Translations under genes and position numbers: made by a program
The notes under the pieces: generated by a model
What the model saw: the letters and a program-made list of their open reading frames with translations, nothing else
Told to the model about the DNA's origin: nothing
The model's database searches: none
Source of the DNA: Skeletonema tropicum
Lineage: Eukaryota; Bacillariophyta; Thalassiosirophyceae; Thalassiosirales; Thalassiosiraceae
DNA length: 64,000 nt
Direction of reading: 5' to 3'
NCBI GenBank assembly: GCA_037178625.1
Contig: CM074137.1
Location: 2,170,001-2,234,000, forward strand
In this document: piece by piece, positions 19,583 to 28,361 of the stretch
Layout: each line of letters opens with the position of its first letter
Numbering within the stretch: position 1 is the first letter of the stretch

Positions 19583-22030
19583 ATGAGCAACAATATAGAA
19601 GTGGCATTGGAGCCCATAATGGACAAATACGGCTTTCTCATCGATGATGAAAAGCGCTACAAGGAAACGGAAAGCAGTAGCAATAGTCGCCATCAATCGG
19701 ATGAAGATTTAGGCGGCCAATCAGAAGGAGGCAGCAATGACGAAAACATACGATTAGAACAATGGAAAGAATTATTCGACAAGGCTACTACATCCTTCAA
19801 AGGGAATAAATTGCCCTCCAAACTACACGACAAAATAAAACATTCTACTCGCAAAGGACTCCCCGATTCACTACGTCGACGTGCCTGGACAGTCTTTACA
19901 GGAGTAGATCAAATCATGGCCCAATCAAAAGGTCAGTATAAAATGTTATTAAAACAAGCTGATTTTGAATGGGATCGATGGATACAACGCTCTTCTGCGG
20001 ATAGTAGCACGACCAATGATGGTTCTAATGGGGGGAGTGAAATGAGTGGATTGACCACGGATAATGAGAATCAGTCGGAAGACGACCATAATCCGAATAA
20101 TAATAAACGTCCGTGTCATGTGGTGTTGGAACAGATTGAACGGGATATTTGTCGGACATTTCCAAATCACTATTTGTTTCAGACTATCAGAGATGATGAA
20201 GATGAAGAGGACGTAAATGGAAAAACAACACCCGGTGGTGGACAAGGTGATAATATCAGTGCGAAAAATGAAATCATTGACTCAAGTGACAATGAAGATA
20301 CGAGTGAGGAAGAAAAAAATAATGCAGTGGCAGATGAAATTAAACGAGAATTGAATAGCATGGTGGACAAAATGAATGGTCGTAGAATAATGACCAGGTC
20401 AACAATTTTGACGGATGTAAATGGTATATCCGTTGCCAAGATTGATGGAGCCAATGATGCAACAGCAAAAGAGTTTGATAGCAACTCGACAACAATACCA
20501 TCCTCGTCCATGCTATCCGACAGAGGTCATGGTCAGGGAGCCCTGCGACGTATATTACGTGCCTATTCACAGTATGATAATGAAGTGGGATACTGTCAGG
20601 GAATGAATTTCATTGTTGCCATGTTCTTGACCTTTCTTTCCGAGGAGGAATCATTCTGGTTACTGGTAGTTGTGATGAATGAAGATAGGTACATGCTGCG
20701 AGCATTATATGGGGAAGACATGTCGGGTACACATGAGATACTCTACATTGCCGACAAGTTGATGAAACAATTCGTGCCCAAGTTGTGGAAGCATTTGGAA
20801 ATAGAGGGTATTCACAACTCCATGTACGTGACTCAATGGCTATTGACACTGTACACAAGTTCATTTCCATTTGATTTGGTGTCACGTGTATGGGATTCAT
20901 TTTTAGTGGAAGGCTGGAAGTGTATCTATCGTGTAATGCTGGGTCTTCTCAAACACGCCGAGCCGACATTACTGCAAATGCGATTTGAACAAATCCTCAT
21001 GTTTCTACGGGATTTCCCCACAATGATCAATGGTGAAACCATCATGCGTGAATCACTCCAAATCGGGCTGAAGAGACGACACGTCCAAAAGCATGTGAAC
21101 GCTTGGAGAGCAGCCAACCCTACCGAAGGCGGTGCAAAATCAGGAATTAGTTTCTCTCGGAAAGACTCGCACTCTAGTTGGACAAATGATTCCAATCACT
21201 CGGAAAACAATAACAATGACGAGGCATCCTCCAAAAAGAAGGGAAAACTGGGACGTAAATTACCCATTCCAAATATGTTCCGAAAGAAGACAGAGAAAGA
21301 AATCGTTATTGAGGATCTGGGACCCAAACTACAACCTATTGTTGGGTCTACCAAATTTGCTGTACTCATCCATAACGCATTAACACCCGAGGAATGCAAA
21401 CAAATGATAGAACGAGCAGAGGCAGGTGGCTTTGAAGATGCGTCCATCTACGATCGCAGATCCAACCGCATCCATCGCAAATGCCAACGATGGCACGAAG
21501 ACGATGCCCCCCTCGCCTCCAAGTGGTACGAACTCATCCTCAACGCACTAGACGACTCAGCATTCGAATACAAGATACGCAACGCACCGTGGATGGGACG
21601 ACGGTACAATGCCACCGCTCTCCCCATCCGATCTGTGGGTCTCAATGAACGACTACGTGTACTCAAGTACAGTCAGGGCGAATACTTTGGGTCACACTGT
21701 GATACCAAGTTTGTTCGTGGACCAAACTTTGGAGACAAGGCTGGTGAAACATCCCATGTGTCAGTTCAGATATATCTCAATGAAAAATTCAAGGGTGGAC
21801 AAACTCGTTTCCACGGTGGTGGAAAACATTATGATGTGAAACCAAAGACTGGATCGATATTGATTTTTGATCACAACCTTTTACATCAGGGTGCGGTGGT
21901 GAAAGGTGGGAAGAAGTATGTTGTACGGACTGACGTGATGTATCGAAAGATGAGAACGAGGGGTGATGAAATGTCGTCATTGTCGGGTTTGCCGGATGTT
22001 GTTGGTTTAGATTTGAATCAGACGTTGTAG
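19583..22030 (+). CDS. TBC (Rab-GAP) domain fused to prolyl-4-hydroxylase-type dioxygenase
   Basis: Intronless, 815 residues; ATG at 19583 is the first in frame. A TBC domain starts near 89 (KGLPDSLRRRAW), with the arginine-finger motif IERDICRTF near 183 and the glutamine-finger motif YCQGMN near 336; a roughly 140-residue acidic low-complexity insert separates them. TBC proteins accelerate GTP hydrolysis on Rab GTPases. After a basic Ser/Asn-rich linker, residues about 586-790 form a 2-oxoglutarate/Fe(II) dioxygenase of the prolyl-4-hydroxylase type: iron ligands in SHCDT (about 704 and 706) and LLHQG (about 768), and the 2-oxoglutarate-binding Arg in VVRTD. Both active sites look complete. 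The C-terminal P4H has no signal peptide ahead of it, so a cytosolic substrate is likely. Paralogous TBC at 31991-34735. Confidence 0.85.
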   Translation: MSNNIEVALEPIMDKYGFLIDDEKRYKETESSSNSRHQSDEDLGGQSEGGSNDENIRLEQWKELFDKATTSFKGNKLPSKLHDKIKHSTRKGLPDSLRRRAWTVFTGVDQIMAQSKGQYKMLLKQADFEWDRWIQRSSADSSTTNDGSNGGSEMSGLTTDNENQSEDDHNPNNNKRPCHVVLEQIERDICRTFPNHYLFQTIRDDEDEEDVNGKTTPGGGQGDNISAKNEIIDSSDNEDTSEEEKNNAVADEIKRELNSMVDKMNGRRIMTRSTILTDVNGISVAKIDGANDATAKEFDSNSTTIPSSSMLSDRGHGQGALRRILRAYSQYDNEVGYCQGMNFIVAMFLTFLSEEESFWLLVVVMNEDRYMLRALYGEDMSGTHEILYIADKLMKQFVPKLWKHLEIEGIHNSMYVTQWLLTLYTSSFPFDLVSRVWDSFLVEGWKCIYRVMLGLLKHAEPTLLQMRFEQILMFLRDFPTMINGETIMRESLQIGLKRRHVQKHVNAWRAANPTEGGAKSGISFSRKDSHSSWTNDSNHSENNNNDEASSKKKGKLGRKLPIPNMFRKKTEKEIVIEDLGPKLQPIVGSTKFAVLIHNALTPEECKQMIERAEAGGFEDASIYDRRSNRIHRKCQRWHEDDAPLASKWYELILNALDDSAFEYKIRNAPWMGRRYNATALPIRSVGLNERLRVLKYSQGEYFGSHCDTKFVRGPNFGDKAGETSHVSVQIYLNEKFKGGQTRFHGGGKHYDVKPKTGSILIFDHNLLHQGAVVKGGKKYVVRTDVMYRKMRTRGDEMSSLSGLPDVVGLDLNQTL

Positions 22031-22184
22031 AATTTAGTCGAGAGTGAGTTGAAAAGAGATTGAGGCTACAAACAGTGGTATATGTGCTCCATTATTTTCC
22101 GTGAGTGTATGTATACGTGTTGCGTTTGTTAATTTTTATAAGTGCACAATAGATGGCTAAGAAAATGCGTATGTGAGAATTCAG

Positions 22185-22892
22185 TCAATCACTGTCAGAG
22201 TCAGATCCATAGCACCCTAATCCTAACAAGTCTGCAACATTGTTATTGCTCTTGGGTTTTTCTGTTGTTTCAATTGGTTCTTTTTTCTCTCCATCTTTAT
22301 TCTCATCTTTGCTCTTTGGTATTTCGGCTGCTCCACTTGATTTCTTTTGGGCAGTACCATCATAATTATTGTTTGTTGATTCTGCATCCACTCGTTTTCT
22401 CTTCTTTTTAATGGTAAATTTGGGCACAATTTGTTTCTTGGTTGCTGGCACTGCTGCTGTTATTGCTGCATTTTCTCCACCTATTGTTTTGTTCTTATCA
22501 TCCTCACCACCCTGATTATCCTGAAGCACTACAGTCTGCACCAGCCCTCTATCCTCTCTAGCCGCATGAAACAACGCCACCTCCCTCTCAATCCCACTCT
22601 TCACCCGTCCCTCCACCTCTCGTCGTTGCTCTTCCATTGCATCCAAATGGGCCACATCCTCTTCATCCAATGCTTGCATGCCCCGTATACTTTTTTGAAA
22701 TTCGTCATCTTTCGCTTCTTGGAGTTCCTTGTTGGCACGGAGTTGTTCGAATAGTGGTTTGTGGGATGTGGAGTTGGAAGAGGAGTTATTGCGGAGTGAG
22801 GCCGTTTCGGAAGTGTTGATTGTGGTTTCTTCGTTGTGGGAGATGCCGTCGGTGGAGGAGAGGACGGCGGATTTCACGAAGGAGAGGCTCAT
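22185..22892 (-). CDS. PIP30/FAM192A (NIP30-type) nuclear protein
   Basis: 235 residues from the ATG at 22892 (MSLSFVKS matches the family N-terminus; an upstream ATG at 22949 adds a non-conserved leader). The core KPLFEQLRANKELQEAKDDE, followed by QALDEEDVAHLDAMEEQRRE, matches the NIP30 domain of FAM192A/PIP30, which in animals binds the proteasome activator PA28-gamma in the nucleus. Downstream are a basic KKKRKR stretch (NLS-like), a low-complexity linker, and an end rich in Ser/Asp (GCYGSDSDSD), an acidic CK2-type tail also seen in the family. Convergent with the TBC-P4H gene. Its upstream region shares a 65-bp module with the gene at 25233. Confidence 0.75.
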   Translation of the reverse strand: MSLSFVKSAVLSSTDGISHNEETTINTSETASLRNNSSSNSTSHKPLFEQLRANKELQEAKDDEFQKSIRGMQALDEEDVAHLDAMEEQRREVEGRVKSGIEREVALFHAAREDRGLVQTVVLQDNQGGEDDKNKTIGGENAAITAAVPATKKQIVPKFTIKKKRKRVDAESTNNNYDGTAQKKSSGAAEIPKSKDENKDGEKKEPIETTEKPKSNNNVADLLGLGCYGSDSDSD

Positions 22893-22965
22893 GATCAGAA
22901 AAAGGCGGTTAGTGAGAGGTGATACGGTCAATAGTGAAGTGAAGGGCAATAGGGCTGATATTAAA

Positions 22966-23030
22966 GCAGAGGCAGTGCTCTACTCTTTCAGCGAAAGTGT
23001 CAGCTTGATGCTTGTTGATTGATGCATCGA
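22966..23030 (-). promoter_or_regulatory. Shared 5' module, copy upstream of PIP30-like gene
   Basis: GCAGAGGCAGTGCT ... AAAGTGTCAGCTTGAT ... TTGATGCATCG lies about 75-140 bp before the ATG at 22892. The same three blocks in the same order occur at 25317-25385 before the ATG at 25233. It may be a common promoter or 5'-leader element. Confidence 0.5.
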
Positions 23031-23446
23031 GAATAAAGCTGGGTCTATCTCCTATCTCGGTTATCTCTGATAGTTTGGGATGATGGAGGGGTGGAACAAG
23101 TTGATTTGCGTGTAGGTGGTATCTATGATTATGTACTTTGATGTATGTATGTATGTGCTGAGACTTCGAGAGAATGAAGCAATGGCGTAGTGATATCGAG
23201 CACTTCCACAGATTGCTCTAGACTATTGGCATTTCCGCACGGAGTAGCCTATGTTGTAACTGTAGATGACAACTTTCCCGAGCAGATATCCCAAACGATG
23301 GATGAATTGTATGGCATCAAGGTAGTTCCTCTTGGCTACGTAGAAGAGCGCATAATGAATATTTGACCATCCAGCGAATGACACCTACGCGGCCATATGA
23401 GGAAGATTAATTCAGTGAATAGATAGATGCATACATTTATATCATT
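23031..23446. other. Intergenic region, nothing recognised
   Basis: Contains a short (TATG)n run near 23143-23157. No coding-like frame. Confidence 0.5.
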
Positions 23447-25233
23447 CTACAGTGGATTCAGCAAACTCACAAGAAACTCTTTCGACACTTCAATCATTCT
23501 TGGATAACAATCATTGACGCCATATGATACTATGACAGTTTCATCGTCTCCTAATTTTTCTGCAATACCAGAGATAAAATGAATTCTCGGGCATTCAATG
23601 AACTCTTGCCTCCAGAATTTCAACTTTTGCTTATTTGCAGCACCTTGTACTTGTTCGTTTGTGCTTTCCCTCTTTTCGTTGTCTGTAGCGAATCCCAAAC
23701 AAAAGTATCCACTGCGAGCTATGATGTTAAAAGGAGAATTTGGCTCAAACGCATACACTCTCGATACGTATGAGTATTTAAGCCGATCGGGTAATTCCTC
23801 TCGCGTTTTCCGATGAGAGAATCCAAGTAATAGCTCACGTCCCTCGTCCGACTCGTGCGTTTTCCAATTGATCTTCACGCAGCAACCAGATCCACTATCT
23901 CGATCAATTAAAAAGGTTTTTTTTTTCTGCCTTCGTCACAAAAGTTGCGTTTGGCTCGGTTTCCGATGCCTTGATTAGCTGAACTTCTTCGAAACCTTTT
24001 TCAAATGCTTTATTGACGTATGGGTATTTAGTGAAATCGATTGCTGCAATTTCATGTGGTCCTCCGGGATGCATCTCCAAGAAACTTTCATTGTTAGTAC
24101 TGAAGTAGTGCAAGTTTTTTCCCGCGTATATTATCTTATTTGGCTTTTTCTGAGCAATCAGCTGTAGCTGATTCCCATACATATTGGAGAAGGAGATGAA
24201 ATGTTCTTTGTTTTCATCACGTTTTGATGGTTTAGATGATGACTGTGTTAGCACCCTAACTGGTGTCGCATATTCATTGCAAAGTAAAACAAGTTGAGCA
24301 CTCTTCTCTCTTTGGTTAGAGCGAGCAGGAAGAATCTGACAATCTTGCATGTCCTGCCCCGGTTTCGTACGTCTGGGAAAGAAACGTGCTTCCCAGAGAT
24401 GTTTGTTTATGTCAATGACAACATCAAAGTACTGTCCACTGACTGGGTCCTTAATTACATTCAATTCTCGATCAAGTAATGCGAGGCCCAAATAGTTTGC
24501 ATACGTCTTTGGTAAACCCTTCCCAGGGCCGTGGCAATTGGCTGAAAAGAATGAGTTTGTTAGTATTTGAGCGTAAAGAAATAAGCCATATACACAAGGC
24601 AACGGGCAACCTACCGAAATTTGACACGCGGTAGACTCCAATATAAGCAGCATTGTTTTGACCAACCGATAAATCGTCAAGTATTGTGCTATCAAGAACT
24701 TCATTATCCAATGGTACCAACATCGGGTTGTAAAGGTATAGGGGCTGGTGTTCCTCTATTTCACTCTCTCGAGACTTTAAAAAGTACTCCAAATCGTTCA
24801 CAGCATCCAATGGAACGTAGGGCTCTCCATTTTGAGGCGCTGTGTTTGGGATCATGCGTCTCCTAACCGGAATTGATGGAAGTTGATGCACAACTCCATG
24901 AAAGGAGTCCGATTGATGCAATATTTTTGGCACTATATCATAGGGTATTTCTTTTCTGCTTGAGTTACACAGAGCTTGCCGTAAGGCCTCTGCAGCTGGA
25001 TCAGGCCGGTGTGGTTTCGTTCGACGTGTAGGCACCGAAAAACTGTTGTCTACGGGTGTTGGGAGGAAAACCCAAACGTGTACCACGAAGATGATGAAAT
25101 TCAGGGATAGCAAAATGAACATGATGGATAGAGGTACTCGGCCGATTGAGGTTGATGCCACCCTCCGTTGCGGGCGCTTTGTCGAAGAGACTCGCATTGC
25201 TAAGATACTCGCTGCTGCGGCTGTTGTTTGCAT
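23447..25233 (-). CDS. Type II membrane protein, unknown family, with homopolymer frameshift
   Basis: Exon 1 is 25233-24615; intron 24614-24542 (73 bp, GTAGGT...TTTCAG); exon 2 continues to the stop at 23447 if one frameshift is allowed. On the coding strand ten A's at 23926-23917 throw the frame into an early stop (23904); nine A's would continue in frame into DRDSGSGCCVKINW and a further 140 conserved-looking residues. The N-terminus has one membrane anchor (about 35-57). The lumenal part has GKGLPKTYANYLGLALLD, DCQILPA, LVLLCNEYATPV, then GFSHRKT, YVSRVYAFE and VSYGVNDCYPRMIEVSK. The pattern suggests a beta-propeller-like carbohydrate-active protein of a kind frequent in diatoms, but I cannot name the family. 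The frameshift may be a sequence error. Confidence 0.65.
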
Positions 25234-25346
25234 GGCCCTCCTTGCTAGCTATTGTACTCCTTTTCACTCCTTGATGTGATATATCTAGATGGCATGCCAT
25301 GGTCAAGAGCTGATATGCAGAGGCAGTGCTACTTATTACTTATTAG
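25202..25346. repeat. 5'-end segment duplicated at 26292-26447 (source copy)
   Basis: Spans the start codon and first dozen codons of the 25233 gene plus about 110 bp of its upstream sequence; the same segment recurs 1.1 kb away. Confidence 0.7.
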
Positions 25347-25385
25347 AGAGGGTGGAAAGTGTCAGCTTGATTCTTTGATGCATCG
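25317..25385 (-). promoter_or_regulatory. Shared 5' module, copy upstream of the type II membrane protein gene
   Basis: GCAGAGGCAGTGCT, AAAGTGTCAGCTTGAT and TTGATGCATCG in the same order as at 22966-23030, about 84-152 bp before the ATG at 25233. Confidence 0.5.
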
Positions 25386-25394
25386 CGCGGAACC

Positions 25395-27096
25395 GACATT
25401 CTGAGTGTCGGTTTGAAACGTAGGTACGCTAATATTCGTCGCTATGTACTAGTAAATTGGCCCCACTCTTTGATGTGACCTTTTTTAAAAAATCGAGTCA
25501 CGAGGCACGACAAACTCAAACGTCGTACAAATTTTTTTGCCGCGACTCAAAAAAGGTGGGTCCGCACGTCCGCACACCTCCGCACACCTCCGCACCTCCT
25601 CCCACACCTCCGCAACTACTGGCGGGAACAAAATCGCACCTCGGAGAAATTGGCACCGTCCACACAACTCCACACCACCATGGCGCACCTCGACCCCTAT
25701 CGCGTCGACACCGTAAACACTACCTACACATAAATTTAGACGACCGTACTGCAGCAACTCTCTCTCCAACACTATTTCTGTGAAGCGATGCCCTCATTTG
25801 ATCACAGACCAACGCCATCGCTACATGCTATGACACCAAGTATAGGTGCCGGAAAATGGCAGGTTGATGATGCGCTTCCATTATGGTCTTCAGATGAATA
25901 GTTGGAGTTGCTCTTCCACTTAACAACGTTGCAGGTGCCAACTATATACTATTCGGCGGCTGTTTATCATTTTGAAAGTGTGTCTGAGTGCTCTATGACG
26001 CATGTGGTGGCATAGTGAATTCATGTGGTAAAAATGGATAATTTCCTTTATGTACATCGTAAAGAATAATGCGTATATCTGATAGAAAATGGAATGAAAA
26101 GGTGCCAAAACTCAGTGAGGTGATGACTATTATATAACAATCAACACTGCCTGACCAGGTTTCTCTATTTTATTGCGGCTACGACATTATTGGACTGGTT
26201 GAAATATAGCATATTTTGGTGGAAAATGAGGAGCCCTACCCTATCACATAAAAGAGTATCTGAAGAGATTTTGAGTATATTTACTCCGCGAGAAGATGCT
26301 CGCTCCCCGCTGCGGCTGTTTTGTTTGCATGGCACCCCTCCTTGCTAGCATATGTACTCCTTTTCATCTCTTGATGTGATGTATCTAGATGGCAGCCCCC
26401 CCCATGGTCAAGAGCTGATATGCAGAGGCAGTGCTACTTACTATGTTTATGTTATCATGCTTGGATCCAGCAGAAACGCTCCTTGGGACGTTCAATGAGC
26501 ACTGTTCAGTGGCCGGCACTCGCCGGACGTCACCGTCTAATATTGCCTCCATGCTACCTTCCCTCGGCGGATTTGGCAGCAGCGAAAGCTTCAGTACATA
26601 CATAATAATCCATAGTAACCACCAGCCTTCAATCGTCCCATATTACGGCTATTAACTTGGTCTATTCCAGCGGCGGCAACGTCGACCATGCTATTGCCGT
26701 TGCTTGAGCGGCGTTGGTGCCTGTTGGTGTTGGTGCTGATCATCATGTTCGGACCGGCACTGACTTTCGCATTTGGTTTTGCCCCCGAGACGGTAAATCC
26801 TCTTTATTTTTTTACATAACGCGTAAACGTCGCGGTGGAGATTTCCCGCCAAAATTTGAGTCATACCCTATTTATTTACCCTTGCTATTGACTATCTTCT
26901 TACTCGGATACAATAAGCCTATGTACAATAAGCGATCATAGACGCTTGAGACGGCAAGAGCACAACATCATAAAGCAGTGGCCAGTGGGTGTCTCTCAAG
27001 CAAGGATCGGATGAGCAATAACAGATCGGCGGTGCAATAAACCCAGTAAATCTCTACTCTCTATTCATACACAAAGGCTTATCTAGATACATCAAA
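25395..27096. other. Long intergenic region
   Basis: Holds an imperfect inverted repeat around ACCTTTTTT...GAGTC (25479-25555), a CACCTCCGCA-type minisatellite at about 25560-25612, and the duplicated gene fragment at 26292-26447. No complete gene recognised. Confidence 0.5.
26292..26447 (-). pseudogene. Duplicated 5' fragment of the type II membrane protein gene
   Basis: Direct, slightly diverged copy of 25202-25346. It retains the start region (ATGCAAACA...GCCGCAGC) and the upstream GAGCTGATATGCAGAGGCAG block, but no downstream coding sequence, so it is a promoter-plus-start fragment. Confidence 0.65.
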
Positions 27097-28269
27097 ATGG
27101 CGACACCAATCAATAATTTATCCATCAAAATCAAAGCATGCTTGCCATCAATTTCATCACTGGCGGTGAGATCGATAACCATCCGATCTTCATCCACTGT
27201 CGCCGGCACTACCGTTTCAAATCATAATAATAATCAAAATCATCAGCTACCGTATCAAATACGGCACTTTGCACGTCCACGTCGCCCATCGCCACGCAAA
27301 CGAAGCAACAGATCAGGAGGAGGAGGAGTAGGGCGCACCAATACCAACAACAATAATGGAATACTCACCAACAATCCACCACCCAAACAACCCCAAAAGA
27401 ATATCCTCATCATAGGCTCGCAAGGTCAATTGGGTAAAACTATCGTTTCACATTTTGGCAATCAAATGAATTGGAATGTAATTGGTGCCGATGTTGTTCT
27501 CAGTCCATCAAATGATGATGATGATGATATCGTACAACAATCCAAGGGAATGAAGGAATATATTGCTTTACCGCAAGATGGATCTGTGGCTGATTTGAGT
27601 GTGGCGTTGTATCGTGGTGTTTCCAATTATCTATCATCACCCAACAAAGCAAGAGGTTTGGATGCAATCGTCTGTGCCTCCGGGGGGTGGATGGGGGATG
27701 TGGACAAGTTTGACTTTCAACATGCAATTCAAGACAATGAATTAATTGAAGATGTTGACTTGGAAGAGGAGTATATACGTGAATCGACAGCGGTATGTGA
27801 ACACATGATGAAAGTGAATTACTACCCAGTAGTCGCAGGTGGTATGATTGGACAACGTTTTCTTAATGTCGGTGGTGGAGCAGATGATACCAATAATGGC
27901 GGTTTGTTTGTGATTATAGGTGCATCAGCTGCATTATCACCCACACCAGGAATGTTAGGCTACGGTGCTGCCAAGTCCGCATCCCATCATTTCCTACAAA
28001 GTTATGGTCCATCCTTTACTGAAGAGAATGGATCCACCTCTGTGGGGATATTGCCATTGATGCTTGATACACCTGCCAATCGTGCCATGATGGATGAAAA
28101 TGATGATGAGAGATATAGTAAAATGGTCAAACCGATTCATATTGCCAATGAGATTGGAGAGTGGATTAAGCATCCGCATTTGAGGCCACATTCGGGGAGT
28201 TTGGTCAAGGTGATTGCGAAGTCAAGGATGGATGGGAGTGGTGGTGCGGCGTTTCATTTGGTAAGATAA
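27097..28269 (+). CDS. Dihydropteridine reductase (QDPR-like SDR) with organelle-type N-terminal extension
   Basis: Intronless, 390 residues. Residues about 104-390 form a short-chain dehydrogenase: nucleotide-binding ILIIGSQGQLGKTIV, DAIVCASGGWMGD, and the active-site pattern GMLGYGAAKSASHHF (YxxxK). The sequence GGW in the fourth strand, LSPTPGMLGYG, the LPLMLDTPANR loop and the RPHSGSLVKV end are characteristic of quinoid dihydropteridine reductase, which regenerates tetrahydrobiopterin. The first 100 residues are Ser/Thr/Arg/Asn-rich and lack acidic residues, consistent with a mitochondrial or plastid transit peptide (inference). Human QDPR is about 244 residues, so the extra length is the leader plus Asp- and Gly-rich insertions. 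Confidence 0.8.
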   Translation: MATPINNLSIKIKACLPSISSLAVRSITIRSSSTVAGTTVSNHNNNQNHQLPYQIRHFARPRRPSPRKRSNRSGGGGVGRTNTNNNNGILTNNPPPKQPQKNILIIGSQGQLGKTIVSHFGNQMNWNVIGADVVLSPSNDDDDDIVQQSKGMKEYIALPQDGSVADLSVALYRGVSNYLSSPNKARGLDAIVCASGGWMGDVDKFDFQHAIQDNELIEDVDLEEEYIRESTAVCEHMMKVNYYPVVAGGMIGQRFLNVGGGADDTNNGGLFVIIGASAALSPTPGMLGYGAAKSASHHFLQSYGPSFTEENGSTSVGILPLMLDTPANRAMMDENDDERYSKMVKPIHIANEIGEWIKHPHLRPHSGSLVKVIAKSRMDGSGGAAFHLVR

Positions 28270-28361
28270 GACGTAATAATGAAGTTGAGTTGGTAGATGC
28301 ACGTTTATCTTTTTCATAGACAAGACTATCCTTTATTCAGAACTACACATCTTTTGAGAGC

